Below, piece after piece: positions 1-7,004 of a stretch of 10,559 bases of DNA. The stretch is from positions 1 through 10,559 of the forward strand of contig JAFASD010000529.1 in NCBI GenBank assembly GCA_019244945.1. Direction: 5' to 3'. Below the pieces are notes generated by a model that saw nothing but the letters and a program-made list of their open reading frames with translations, searched no databases and was not told the DNA's origin. Source of the DNA: Acidobacteriaceae bacterium (GTDB lineage Bacteria > Acidobacteriota > Terriglobia > Bryobacterales > Bryobacteraceae). Both the position numbers and the translations under genes were made by a program. How positions within the stretch are numbered: the stretch's first letter is position 1; each line of letters begins with the position of its first letter.

Positions 1-284
1 TCGAGCCTCGTCACCAGATCGAGCGCACGCATAGGTTGGATGAAACTGTTTGACGGGAACACGACATCCCAACCCGAGTTGCCTGTCATCACCTTGGCCA
101 ACATCTCTTCGGCGCTGCCATACGTCGCGTAACGCACTCTCGCATTGAACTCGCGCTCAAAATCCGGAATTGTCGTACTTGCAATGTAGTTTTCCCAGTT
201 ATAAACGTTCAGCCGCCGAACCTGTCCGCGCGTGCAGCCAACGGTCGCGCACGCTATGCCCATCAGGAACAAGCGTCGATTCAC
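1..284 (-). CDS. potD: Polyamine ABC transporter substrate-binding lipoprotein (PotD/PotF-like), partial
   Basis: This is the N-terminal part (about 94 residues) of an extracytoplasmic solute-binding protein that would capture spermidine or putrescine and deliver it to the PotBC channel. The rest lies beyond the left edge. Translation from GTG at 284 gives a basic start with a twin arginine (NRRLFL), a short hydrophobic stretch and a Cys at residue 17 preceded by TVG, a near-lipobox suggesting a lipid-anchored and possibly Tat-exported protein. The mature start carries the PotD-like VYNWENYI strand, followed by a YGSAEEM stretch and a WDVVFPSNSF stretch typical of the family. The GTG overlaps the potC stop by 4 bp. 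GGAAGG (295-300) and AGGAGG (300-305) lie 10 and 15 bases upstream. Position as the fourth gene of a potABCD operon supports the call; whether the ligand is putrescine or spermidine cannot be told from this fragment. Confidence 0.88.
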   Translation of the reverse strand, partial: MNRRLFLMGIACATVGCTRGQVRRLNVYNWENYIASTTIPDFEREFNARVRYATYGSAEEMLAKVMTGNSGWDVVFPSNSFIQPMRALDLVTRL

Positions 285-1063
285 GGCCGTCGTGCCTTCC
301 CTCCTGAACGCTGTTCCAAGCGTCCAGCGAGAAGAATCAGAACGCCGAGTCCCACGGTAATCATGACCGACAAGGCATTCACCTCAGGGCTCACACCCTT
401 TCTGGCCATTGCGTAAATCACCATTGGAAGTGTTTCTGAATTAACGCCTGCGACCAGGCTCGTAATCACGTAATCGTCGAAGGAAACAGTAAAGCAAAGC
501 AGCGCTGCGGCAATGATGCCGGGGAGCAGCATTGGCACTGTAACGTACCGGAAAACCTGCCATTCCGTCGCGCCAAGATCAAGCGCCGCTTCTTCGAATG
601 ACGAATCGAAGGTTCTAAGTCGCGCGAGAATGACGATCACGACGTAAACCAGACAAAAGGAGACGTGCGCCAGAATCACGGTATGCATTCCGAGTTGCAC
701 ATGCAAGAAGCGGAAGAGCCATTCGAAAAATGCCAGCAGGGAGACTCCGGCAACTATCTCGGGAGTCATCAGCGACAGATAGAGCGAATTTGTCAGGATT
801 GGGCTGCGTTTTTTCCAAAGCGCATACCCAGCAAGGGTTCCGATGATCGTGGAAACGAGAGTTGCGGCACACGCAATGATTAGGCTGTTCAGGGTGGCAT
901 CGAGTAACGCGGAATTCTGAAAGACTCTGATATACCAATCCCAAGTGAATCCTCGCCAGATCGCAACTTTTGAAGAATTGAAACTGAAGATTCCGAGAAC
1001 GACAAGAGGCGAATACAGAAACAAGTAAGCAGCGGCCGCATACTCGGGTAGAAAACGCTTCAA
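281..1063 (-). CDS. potC: Polyamine ABC transporter permease PotC
   Basis: Inner-membrane permease of a spermidine/putrescine importer, pairing with PotB to form the channel. The 260-residue product is strongly hydrophobic with about six membrane segments; the first is near residues 9-29. The cytoplasmic EAA loop that docks on the ATPase is clear at about residues 157-177 (EEAALDLGA followed by a Pro-containing helix). Length matches the family (about 260). The start is TTG at 1063, which overlaps the potB stop as TTGA. A GAGGAG Shine-Dalgarno at 1069-1074, five bases upstream, supports it. The 4-bp overlaps at both ends suggest translational coupling with potB and potD. No frame damage is seen. 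The family call is firm; the exact polyamine is inferred from family and order only. Confidence 0.93.
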   Translation of the reverse strand: MKRFLPEYAAAAYLFLYSPLVVLGIFSFNSSKVAIWRGFTWDWYIRVFQNSALLDATLNSLIIACAATLVSTIIGTLAGYALWKKRSPILTNSLYLSLMTPEIVAGVSLLAFFEWLFRFLHVQLGMHTVILAHVSFCLVYVVIVILARLRTFDSSFEEAALDLGATEWQVFRYVTVPMLLPGIIAAALLCFTVSFDDYVITSLVAGVNSETLPMVIYAMARKGVSPEVNALSVMITVGLGVLILLAGRLEQRSGGKARRP

Positions 1064-1887
1064 ATCAGCTCCTCGCCCTTACGTCCAAGAAATGCCGTCA
1101 CAAAAAGGACCAGCACCATCAACCAAAGAGAAATCGCTGCGCCAAATGGCCAATCCCGTGCCGTCGTGAACTGATTCTGGACCAGATTTCCGATCATTAC
1201 AGTTTTGCCCCCGCCCATCAGATCAGGTGTCAGAAACGCGCCGAGGCACGGTATAAAGACCAGCAGGCAGCCGGCAATCATTCCCGACTTACTAAGTGGG
1301 ATAATGACTCGCCATAAACTGATGCCTGGAGACGCCCCAAGATCGGCGGCTGCGTCGAGCAAGGATGGATCCAGTTTTTCCAATGTTGCGTAGAGTGGAA
1401 GAACCATGAAGGGCAGATAACCGTAAACCAATCCGAGGATCACAGCGCCGCTGTTGAACAAGAGCGGGAAAGGTGCTCGGATCAGGTGGAGACTTTCCAG
1501 AGCGGTGTTGATCAGGCCCGTGTCACGCAGCAGGAACATCCAGGCGTATGTGCGAATGAGAAAGCTCGTCCAAAAAGGGAGCATTACCAAATTGAGCAGC
1601 AGAGTTTTGTAGCTAGCTGATCGAGCGATGTACAAGGCGAGCGGCAACCCGAGAGCAAGGCAAAGAAAAGTAGATACTGCGGCGATCCAAAGCGAACGCC
1701 AGAGGATGTGACCGTACAGTGGATCGAAAACGCGGTCATAAGCTTCTAATGTCCACGGCCGCATCACGCCTCCATAAGCGCCGCGAGTTAGAAAGCTATA
1801 CGCAAATACGATCAAAAGCGGCGCAAAGAACAGCAGCCCCATTACGGCTGCCGTGGGGGTGAGGAACGCGATGCGAAGTCGGCTCAT
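1060..1887 (-). CDS. potB: Polyamine ABC transporter permease PotB
   Basis: First permease subunit of the polyamine importer. The 275-residue protein has an N-terminal membrane segment (about residues 12-33), a periplasmic loop (residues 34-60), then further membrane helices. The EAA motif sits near residues 178-197 (LDAAADLGA, then a helix ending IIP), where the PotA ATPase docks. The stretch around residues 104-125 (PFWTSFLIRTYAW) is typical of PotB-type permeases. The ATG at 1887 lies 3 bp after the potA stop, and the stop overlaps the TTG of potC by 4 bp, so the genes are surely cotranscribed. No strong Shine-Dalgarno is visible before the ATG, so translation probably depends on reinitiation from potA. 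Length and frame are normal. Confidence 0.93.
   Translation of the reverse strand: MSRLRIAFLTPTAAVMGLLFFAPLLIVFAYSFLTRGAYGGVMRPWTLEAYDRVFDPLYGHILWRSLWIAAVSTFLCLALGLPLALYIARSASYKTLLLNLVMLPFWTSFLIRTYAWMFLLRDTGLINTALESLHLIRAPFPLLFNSGAVILGLVYGYLPFMVLPLYATLEKLDPSLLDAAADLGASPGISLWRVIIPLSKSGMIAGCLLVFIPCLGAFLTPDLMGGGKTVMIGNLVQNQFTTARDWPFGAAISLWLMVLVLFVTAFLGRKGEELI
1069..1074 (-). promoter_or_regulatory. Ribosome binding site fixing the TTG start of potC
   Basis: GAGGAG on the minus strand, inside the 3' end of potB, ends five bases before the TTG at 1063. It is the strongest Shine-Dalgarno in the operon and decides in favour of TTG. No ATG lies nearby in frame. Confidence 0.7.
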
Positions 1888-1890
1888 CGC

Positions 1891-2874
1891 TTAGTCGTTT
1901 ATCGGAAAATGAAGCTCATCCGAAGCGTGCCACCAGACATAAACTGGATCTCCCGTGCGAAACGGGCACTCTTGGCGCCGCAGCTCCGCAGTGCACTGCG
2001 CTCCGTCCGGCAGTCGAGTTTGCACGTGAACGCAATCACCCAGGAAGGTTGAACCTTCGACTACGGCCGTAAAGGACGACACTGAATCTCCCGGCGAATT
2101 GCTCGAAATTCGAGTCGCCTCCGGACGCACTCCAGTACCGTTGATCCAATTTACTTCACCCAGGAACTCAGCGGCAAACCGGGATTTCGGCTGCTGATAA
2201 AGCTCACGGGGTGCTCCAATCTGCTCAAGCCTTCCTCCGTTCATCACGGCCATTCGATCCGACAAAGATAAAGCTTCTTCCTGATCGTGAGTGACGAAAA
2301 GAAATGCGATTCCAACACGCCGCTGAAGGCTCTTCAACTCGCCCCGCATCTGCTTTCGCAGTTTGGGATCGAGAGCCGAAAGAGGCTCATCCAATAACAG
2401 CACCTGTGGCTCCAAAACGAGTGACCGAGCGAGTGCCACGCGCTGCCGTTCGCCTCCCGAAATTTGGCTCGGTAGCCGCGACTCCTTCCCGGAAAGCTGA
2501 ACTAGCGCTAACGCCCGTTTCACCTTCTCTCGTATCTCGATCTTGCTTTCCCTACGTCGCCGCTCTAATCCAAAAGCAACGTTTTGCACCACCGTGAGAT
2601 GCGGAAATAATGCATAGCTTTGAAACACCGTGTTAACGTCGCGACGATATGGAGGCAAGCTGGTGACGGAGTTGCCGTTCAGTAGAATTTCTCCTGATGT
2701 GGGCGCCTCAAATCCTGCAATCAGCCGAAGCGTTGTTGTCTTTCCGCAACCCGATGGACCTACGAGCGAAAAGAATTCGCCTGGTTTGATGCAAAGCGAA
2801 ATGCAGTTCACTGCTTGATGGGTGGGGTAATGCTTCGTGAGATCGCGAAGCTCCAGAACCGATTCCACTTGCAA
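1891..2874 (-). CDS. potA: Polyamine ABC transporter ATP-binding protein PotA
   Basis: ATPase that powers polyamine import from the cytoplasmic face of the PotBC channel. All nucleotide-binding motifs are intact: Walker A GPSGCGKTT at residues 39-47, Q-loop Gln85, ABC signature SGGERQR at about 139-145, Walker B LLLDEP at about 159-164, and the H-loop His196. A C-terminal region (about residues 235-325) resembles the TOBE regulatory domain of this subfamily. At 327 residues it is somewhat shorter than E. coli PotA (378), the difference lying at the termini. No ATG fits: the best start is TTG at 2874, with GTG at 2868 a possible alternative, and neither has a convincing Shine-Dalgarno. It is the first gene of the operon, so the promoter should lie in the 65-bp gap to its right. 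Confidence 0.92.
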   Translation of the reverse strand: MQVESVLELRDLTKHYPTHQAVNCISLCIKPGEFFSLVGPSGCGKTTTLRLIAGFEAPTSGEILLNGNSVTSLPPYRRDVNTVFQSYALFPHLTVVQNVAFGLERRRRESKIEIREKVKRALALVQLSGKESRLPSQISGGERQRVALARSLVLEPQVLLLDEPLSALDPKLRKQMRGELKSLQRRVGIAFLFVTHDQEEALSLSDRMAVMNGGRLEQIGAPRELYQQPKSRFAAEFLGEVNWINGTGVRPEATRISSNSPGDSVSSFTAVVEGSTFLGDCVHVQTRLPDGAQCTAELRRQECPFRTGDPVYVWWHASDELHFPIND

Positions 2875-2939
2875 AACATCAATGCTAACCCAGATGGTTC
2901 GGCCTCTGAAACCATTCGCGCCGTCCGGTGATCCTACCT
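2875..2939. promoter_or_regulatory. Divergent intergenic region between potA and an exported-protein gene
   Basis: These 65 bases must hold start signals for both the leftward pot operon and the rightward exported-protein/phosphatase pair, unless transcription enters from further away. I see no convincing -35/-10 pair on either strand. A short dyad, ATGGTT at 2894-2899 and AACCAT at 2910-2915, is present but could be chance. The promoter call rests on gene arrangement, not on a recognised motif. Confidence 0.35.
2927..2934 (+). promoter_or_regulatory. Ribosome binding site GGTGATCC selecting the ATG at 2940
   Basis: GGTGATCC is fully complementary to the extreme 3' end common to bacterial 16S rRNA (GGATCACC). 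It ends five bases before the ATG at 2940. This favours 2940 over the GTG at 2928, which lies inside the site itself, and over the ATG at 2949. Confidence 0.5.
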
Positions 2940-3650
2940 ATGAATCACATGCGTCGCTTAACCGTCGGGTTATTTGCACTGTGCTTTGGTTTCTTGATTC
3001 GCGCCCAAACTCCTGAAAATCAGTCCGCTCCTCAGGTAAATCAGCCGCCCGCAACCATGATCAAAATGGTTGTGCGATTGATCGGCCCTCAAGTGAGACC
3101 GCGTTCGTTCGCGGCGATTCCGAAAACGATTTACAGGGCCGGTCGACATTACGCTCGAATTGAAGACGCACCCGATGCACGGCAAGGAGTACAAAAGGTC
3201 ACCATCATTGCCGAGCCCGACGCTTATAGCGTCAATTTGATCGACAAGAAGGGCACTCATGCTATTGATCAGGGTGGACCAAACGATCTTCATCTACCCG
3301 TGGTTTTGCCTTTTGATCCGAAACACAGGCTCACCAATCTGGACCGCTTGGAATTCGGAGATGAGTATGATTTTTTTCAAGATGCGGGCGCGGTAAAGGA
3401 AGCCGGTCCAATTATCAATGCCAAGCCGACTGACTCTTATATGCTCAAAACCGCGGAAGGCAAGGCAACGCTGATCGTCAAATCCGGCACACAAATTCCC
3501 ATCAAATTGGCTTGGCAGACCAAAGAGGGAACGTACACTTACGAGTACATCAGCTACGACGAACTTCCATTCGATGCCAGTCTCTTCACCAAGCCCGCTG
3601 GAATCACGTACAAGGAAATTCGCCCGGACACGAGCTCTGAGCCGAGCTGA
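2940..3650 (+). CDS. Uncharacterised exported protein, faintly LolA-like
   Basis: I do not recognise this protein. From the ATG at 2940 it has 236 residues. It begins with a Sec-type signal peptide: MNHMRR, a hydrophobic core of about 12 residues, then a likely cleavage after IRA before QTPENQ. A Pro/Gln-rich linker follows, then a soluble body rich in short beta-like stretches. The stretch from RHYARIEDAP to the DKKGTHAID region, and the ending with FDASLFTKPAGITY, faintly recall LolA/LppX-type lipoprotein-binding folds, where a substrate-like readout precedes a closing SLF..PAG segment. That is an impression, not a family assignment. No catalytic motif or lipobox is seen. It lies 26 bp upstream of the PafA-type phosphatase on the same strand, so cotranscription is likely and both products would act outside the inner membrane. 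Confidence 0.75.
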   Translation: MNHMRRLTVGLFALCFGFLIRAQTPENQSAPQVNQPPATMIKMVVRLIGPQVRPRSFAAIPKTIYRAGRHYARIEDAPDARQGVQKVTIIAEPDAYSVNLIDKKGTHAIDQGGPNDLHLPVVLPFDPKHRLTNLDRLEFGDEYDFFQDAGAVKEAGPIINAKPTDSYMLKTAEGKATLIVKSGTQIPIKLAWQTKEGTYTYEYISYDELPFDASLFTKPAGITYKEIRPDTSSEPS

Positions 3651-3668
3651 GGTTTGCTCTTGATACGC

Positions 3669-3673
3669 TGAGG
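3669..3673 (+). promoter_or_regulatory. Ribosome binding site for the phosphatase gene
   Basis: TGAGG ends three bases before the ATG at 3677. The spacing is short, but the site lies in the 26-bp gap after the exported-protein gene and no other in-frame start is better supported. Confidence 0.45.
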
Positions 3674-3676
3674 CCG

Positions 3677-5244
3677 ATGTATCTTAGGCGCCTCACAACC
3701 TTCCTATTCGCACTACTTTTTGCTGCGCTTTGCTCCGGCGCGAATGGCTCAAAACCGAAGCTGGTTGTCGGAATCATCATCGACCAATTTCGATACGACT
3801 ATCTCACCCGCTTCCGCAATGACTACCATGGCGGTCTGGATCAACTGCTAACTCAAGGCGCGGATTTCACGAATGCCTTCTACGCCCAGGTACCCACTGT
3901 CACCGCAGTCGGCCACAGCATCTTTCTATCTGGCGCGATGCCATCGGTAAGCGGCATTGTGGGCAATGCCTGGTATGACCGTGAGGAAGGTAATTTGGTG
4001 ACGAGTGTCTGCGATTGGAACGTGAAAACGGTCGGAGGACATGACGCAGGAGAGACGACCAAGTGTACGGATGCGAGTCCTGCCTCGCCCAAGCGAATGC
4101 TCGTGAGCACGATTGGAGACGAGCTGCGGAATGCTCACGAGGAGTCAAAGGTGATTGGCATTTCTCTGAAAGCCCGCGCCGCGGTTCTTCCATCCGGTCA
4201 CCGCGCTGCAGGTGCTTACTGGTTCGACGACGTAACTGGAAGTTTTGTCAGCAGCACTTTCTATATGGATCAGTTACCAGGGTGGGCGAAATCGTTCAAC
4301 GAACGCGAACTTCCGGCGAAGTACGTTGAACAAAAATGGGAAGGTTTTCCGAACTGGAGCTTCGCTGCACCCGAAAGCAAGGCGCCTTACTCCAAGATAC
4401 CGGCAAGCCCATGGGGTAATGAACTCGTGGAGCAGTTCACAGAAGAAGCAGTAAACGGTGAAAGACTCGGCCAGCGAGGCGCGACGGATCTTCTGACTGT
4501 CTCATTCTCTTCGAACGATTATGTCGGTCATGCTGTAGGCCCGGATGCTCCAGAAGTCCGGGATATGTCCATTCGGACAGATCAATTGCTTGGGAAGCTG
4601 TTCCGGTTACTAGATCAAAAAGTTGGGCTCAAAAACGTGATCATCGTGCTTTCTGCAGATCATGGCGTCACTTCCACCCCGGCCCGCGATAAAGAGACCA
4701 AGATGCCGGGCGGCTATGTATCGGTAGATGCCGCGAAGATTGTGAATGATGCGTTGACAAGCCGATTCGGTTCCGCTGATTGGATTGTTCCGGGGGTGAA
4801 ACCGGTGTTTATTTCAATCGCTCCTCGCTTAGCAATGCTAAGGCCACTGAACACGACATTTATCGCGTTGCGAAGGACGCGTTATTGGCGGATCAACGGC
4901 TTCACATCGCGCGCGTCTACACGCGAGAGCAGCTGGAGAACGGCGTCACCGGTGATTTCATCGCGCTCGCTGTGATGAACGGCTACAACTCGAAGAGTAG
5001 CGGCGACCTTTTCATTGTTCTGGAACCGAACTATATGCCTGGCCGAAGCGGCACTACGCACTTTTCGGCTTATGCATACGATCGGCACGTTCCGGTTATC
5101 TTCATGGGGCCGGGCATTAAAGCCGGCCGATATGACAACAGGATTGAGCCGAACGATATCGCACCCACGCTCGCTACATTGCTGGATATACAAACTCCGA
5201 GCGGTTCATCCGGTCGCGTATTGACGGAGATGTTGCTGCAATGA
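3677..5244 (+). pseudogene. pafA: PafA-type alkaline phosphatase, broken by a one-base frameshift
   Basis: Secreted zinc phosphatase of the alkaline phosphatase/NPP superfamily, releasing phosphate from organic monoesters. A signal peptide (about residues 1-24) is followed by every hallmark of PafA: zinc ligand Asp36, nucleophile Thr76 in VPTVTAVGH, Asn97, the Lys165/Arg167 pair in SLKAR, Asp281 and His285, Asp328-His329 in SADHG. As read, the frame runs on to a stop at 4975 with a nonsense tail. The true C-terminus continues in the next frame from about 4795 to 5244 and carries the last zinc ligand, His462 in GTTHF. One extra G in the G5 run at 4792-4796 would join them into a 522-residue protein, near the family norm. 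Without it the product lacks a metal ligand and should be inactive. A TGAGG site at 3669-3673 precedes the ATG. A sequencing or assembly error is as likely as a real mutation. Confidence 0.88.
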
Positions 5245-6996
5245 ACTGCAGCTAGCTCGCTCCGCCCGACGCCCGGAAAGGATTGCGACGGAATCGCCTG
5301 GCAACTCAATCGATCCTGCTCGCATCTTCCAGTGTTCTTCGGAACAGATCACCTCGGGCGATGCAAAGCAAACGGGAATAACTTGAGGATCCGAAGCGAG
5401 ATTACAAACAACCTCCACATTCCCGCGCTTCACCACCAGCCATTGGGCTTCGGCATCAAAATTCACCTCCACTCGATCCATACGGCCATCCGTCAACTCG
5501 GAAGTGGATTTGCGCAGTGCGATGAGCTCCTTATACCACCCCAGCACAGACGCGTGAGATTCGTGCTCTACCTCATCCCAGTTCAACTTACAGTGTTCGA
5601 AAGTCGCCGCATCCTGCGGATCTGGAACGTCATTAGGATTCCAGCCAAACGTAATGAACTCCTTTCGACGTCCTTCCGAAACCATCTTGGCCAGCGCCGG
5701 ATCTGCATGTTGCGTGAAGTATTGAAAAGGCGAGGAACTGCCAAATTCTTCTCCTTGGAAAAGCATCGGCACGAATGGCGAGGTTAGAACCAGGGCGGCT
5801 GCAATCTTTTGGCGTCCCGGACTTAGCAGGTGACAGAGCCGCTCGCCTTGCGGACGGTTCCCAATTTGATCGTGAGTCTGCGCGTAGCCCAGAAAGTGAT
5901 GTCCGGAATTTTCTGTTACTCGCCTTCCGTGCAAGCGGTCGCGATACCGAGAATAGGCGCCATCATAGACGTAGGGGTTTTGAAGTGATTTCGCCAATTG
6001 ATTAAGCGATCCGAAGTCTTCGTAATAACCATCCCGCTCGCCCGTAAGGAGGGTGTGCAAAGCATGATGAAAATCATCGCTCCATTGGGCATCGATTCCG
6101 AATCCGCCCGCCTCGCGGCTCGACACAATTCGAGGATCGTTCAAATCGCTTTCGGCAATCAGGACCAAATGCCGCCCAATCTGTGAAGCGAGCGCGTCCA
6201 CCTCACAAGAAAGATATTCGAGGAAGTGCGTTGCCGACTGGTCATGGAACGCGTGCACCGCGTCCAACCGCAACCCATCGAAATGGTAGTCGCGCAGCCA
6301 CATCAGCGCGTTATCCGAGAGAAACCGCCTTACTTCTCGACTCCCCTTATGATCCAGATTCACGGCCTGGCCCCATGGAGTTTTGTAAGCGTCCGTGAAG
6401 TAAGGACCGAACTTGTTCACGTGGCAACCCGCTGGCCCGAAATGGTTGTAAACCACATCCAGTAGCACAGCAAGGCCCTTGGCATGACACGCGTTGACGA
6501 GTTGCTTTAAGTCATCAGGCGTGCCATAAGCGTGATGCGGAGCATATAGATTTACGCCATCGTAGCCCCACCCCCATTCACCCGAAAACTGGTTGACCGG
6601 CATCAGCTCTACATGCGTTATGCCCAACTCGACAACGTGGTCGAGATGGCCGGCCATGCTCTTGAATGTTCCTGCCCGGCTGAAAGTTCCAACGTGCAGT
6701 TCGTAAATAATCGCGCTTGAAAGCGGCTTCGGCTGCCAGTTCTGATCTGTCCATGGAAAAGCAGAATGGTCCACGATACGAGATGCGCCGTCTATGCCGT
6801 AAGGTTGCCACGCCGAACGCGGATCGGGAACCGGATCGCCGCCGTCGATGACAAACCAATACTCGGTACCCTGACGCGCGCTCTCCGTTTCTCCTCTCCA
6901 CCAGCCGTGTTCGAAGCGTTCGAGCGGGACAAGCGCGTTCCCGATTTTGACTGCAATATTTTCGGCGTTCGGCGCCCAAACCTCGAAGGTATGCAT
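5206..6996 (-). CDS. treZ: Malto-oligosyltrehalose trehalohydrolase TreZ
   Basis: Cytoplasmic GH13 enzyme that cleaves trehalose from maltooligosyltrehalose made by TreY. From the ATG at 6996 it has 596 residues, normal for the family. An N-terminal beta domain begins with the typical FEVWAPNA and is followed by a TIM barrel. Catalytic residues are all present: nucleophile Asp245 in GLRLDAVH, acid Glu282 in LIAESD and Asp376 in QTHDQIGNR. The barrel motif DVVYNHFG is at about 180-187. Upstream in-frame codons reach 7104 but would overlap treY, and the family start favours 6996. It follows the treY stop by 8 bp with no clear Shine-Dalgarno, so coupled translation is likely. The last ~23 residues go past the usual end (near GDSVAIL) and the final 13 codons overlap the 3' end of the phosphatase gene on the other strand. 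Confidence 0.95.
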   Translation of the reverse strand: MHTFEVWAPNAENIAVKIGNALVPLERFEHGWWRGETESARQGTEYWFVIDGGDPVPDPRSAWQPYGIDGASRIVDHSAFPWTDQNWQPKPLSSAIIYELHVGTFSRAGTFKSMAGHLDHVVELGITHVELMPVNQFSGEWGWGYDGVNLYAPHHAYGTPDDLKQLVNACHAKGLAVLLDVVYNHFGPAGCHVNKFGPYFTDAYKTPWGQAVNLDHKGSREVRRFLSDNALMWLRDYHFDGLRLDAVHAFHDQSATHFLEYLSCEVDALASQIGRHLVLIAESDLNDPRIVSSREAGGFGIDAQWSDDFHHALHTLLTGERDGYYEDFGSLNQLAKSLQNPYVYDGAYSRYRDRLHGRRVTENSGHHFLGYAQTHDQIGNRPQGERLCHLLSPGRQKIAAALVLTSPFVPMLFQGEEFGSSSPFQYFTQHADPALAKMVSEGRRKEFITFGWNPNDVPDPQDAATFEHCKLNWDEVEHESHASVLGWYKELIALRKSTSELTDGRMDRVEVNFDAEAQWLVVKRGNVEVVCNLASDPQVIPVCFASPEVICSEEHWKMRAGSIELPGDSVAILSGRRAERASCSSLQQHLRQYATG

Positions 6997-7004
6997 GGGG
7001 AGAG

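Noticed and set aside
2894..2915. Dyad ATGGTT / AACCAT with a 10-base spacer in the divergent potA gap, a possible operator.
   Set aside because: Only 6 bp per arm with no extension. A match of this size with free spacing is fairly likely by chance in 65 bases, and no regulator gene is nearby.
4785..4802. Programmed ribosomal frameshift as an explanation for the split phosphatase.
   Set aside because: GGGGG is not a standard slippery heptamer in this phase, no downstream pseudoknot is evident, and I know of no PafA-family precedent.
5235..5252. Hairpin GCTGCA / TGCAGC across the phosphatase stop codon, considered as a terminator.
   Set aside because: A 6-bp stem with a 6-base loop and no T-run on either strand. 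It also lies inside treZ coding sequence.
5332..5787. Plus-strand open frame of 151 codons opposite treZ.
   Set aside because: Antisense shadow of the TreZ C-terminal half; no start signal and no recognisable domain.
6578..6979. Long minus-strand frame (133 codons) inside treZ.
   Set aside because: It overlaps confirmed treZ sequence in another frame and has an arginine-rich, non-protein-like composition.
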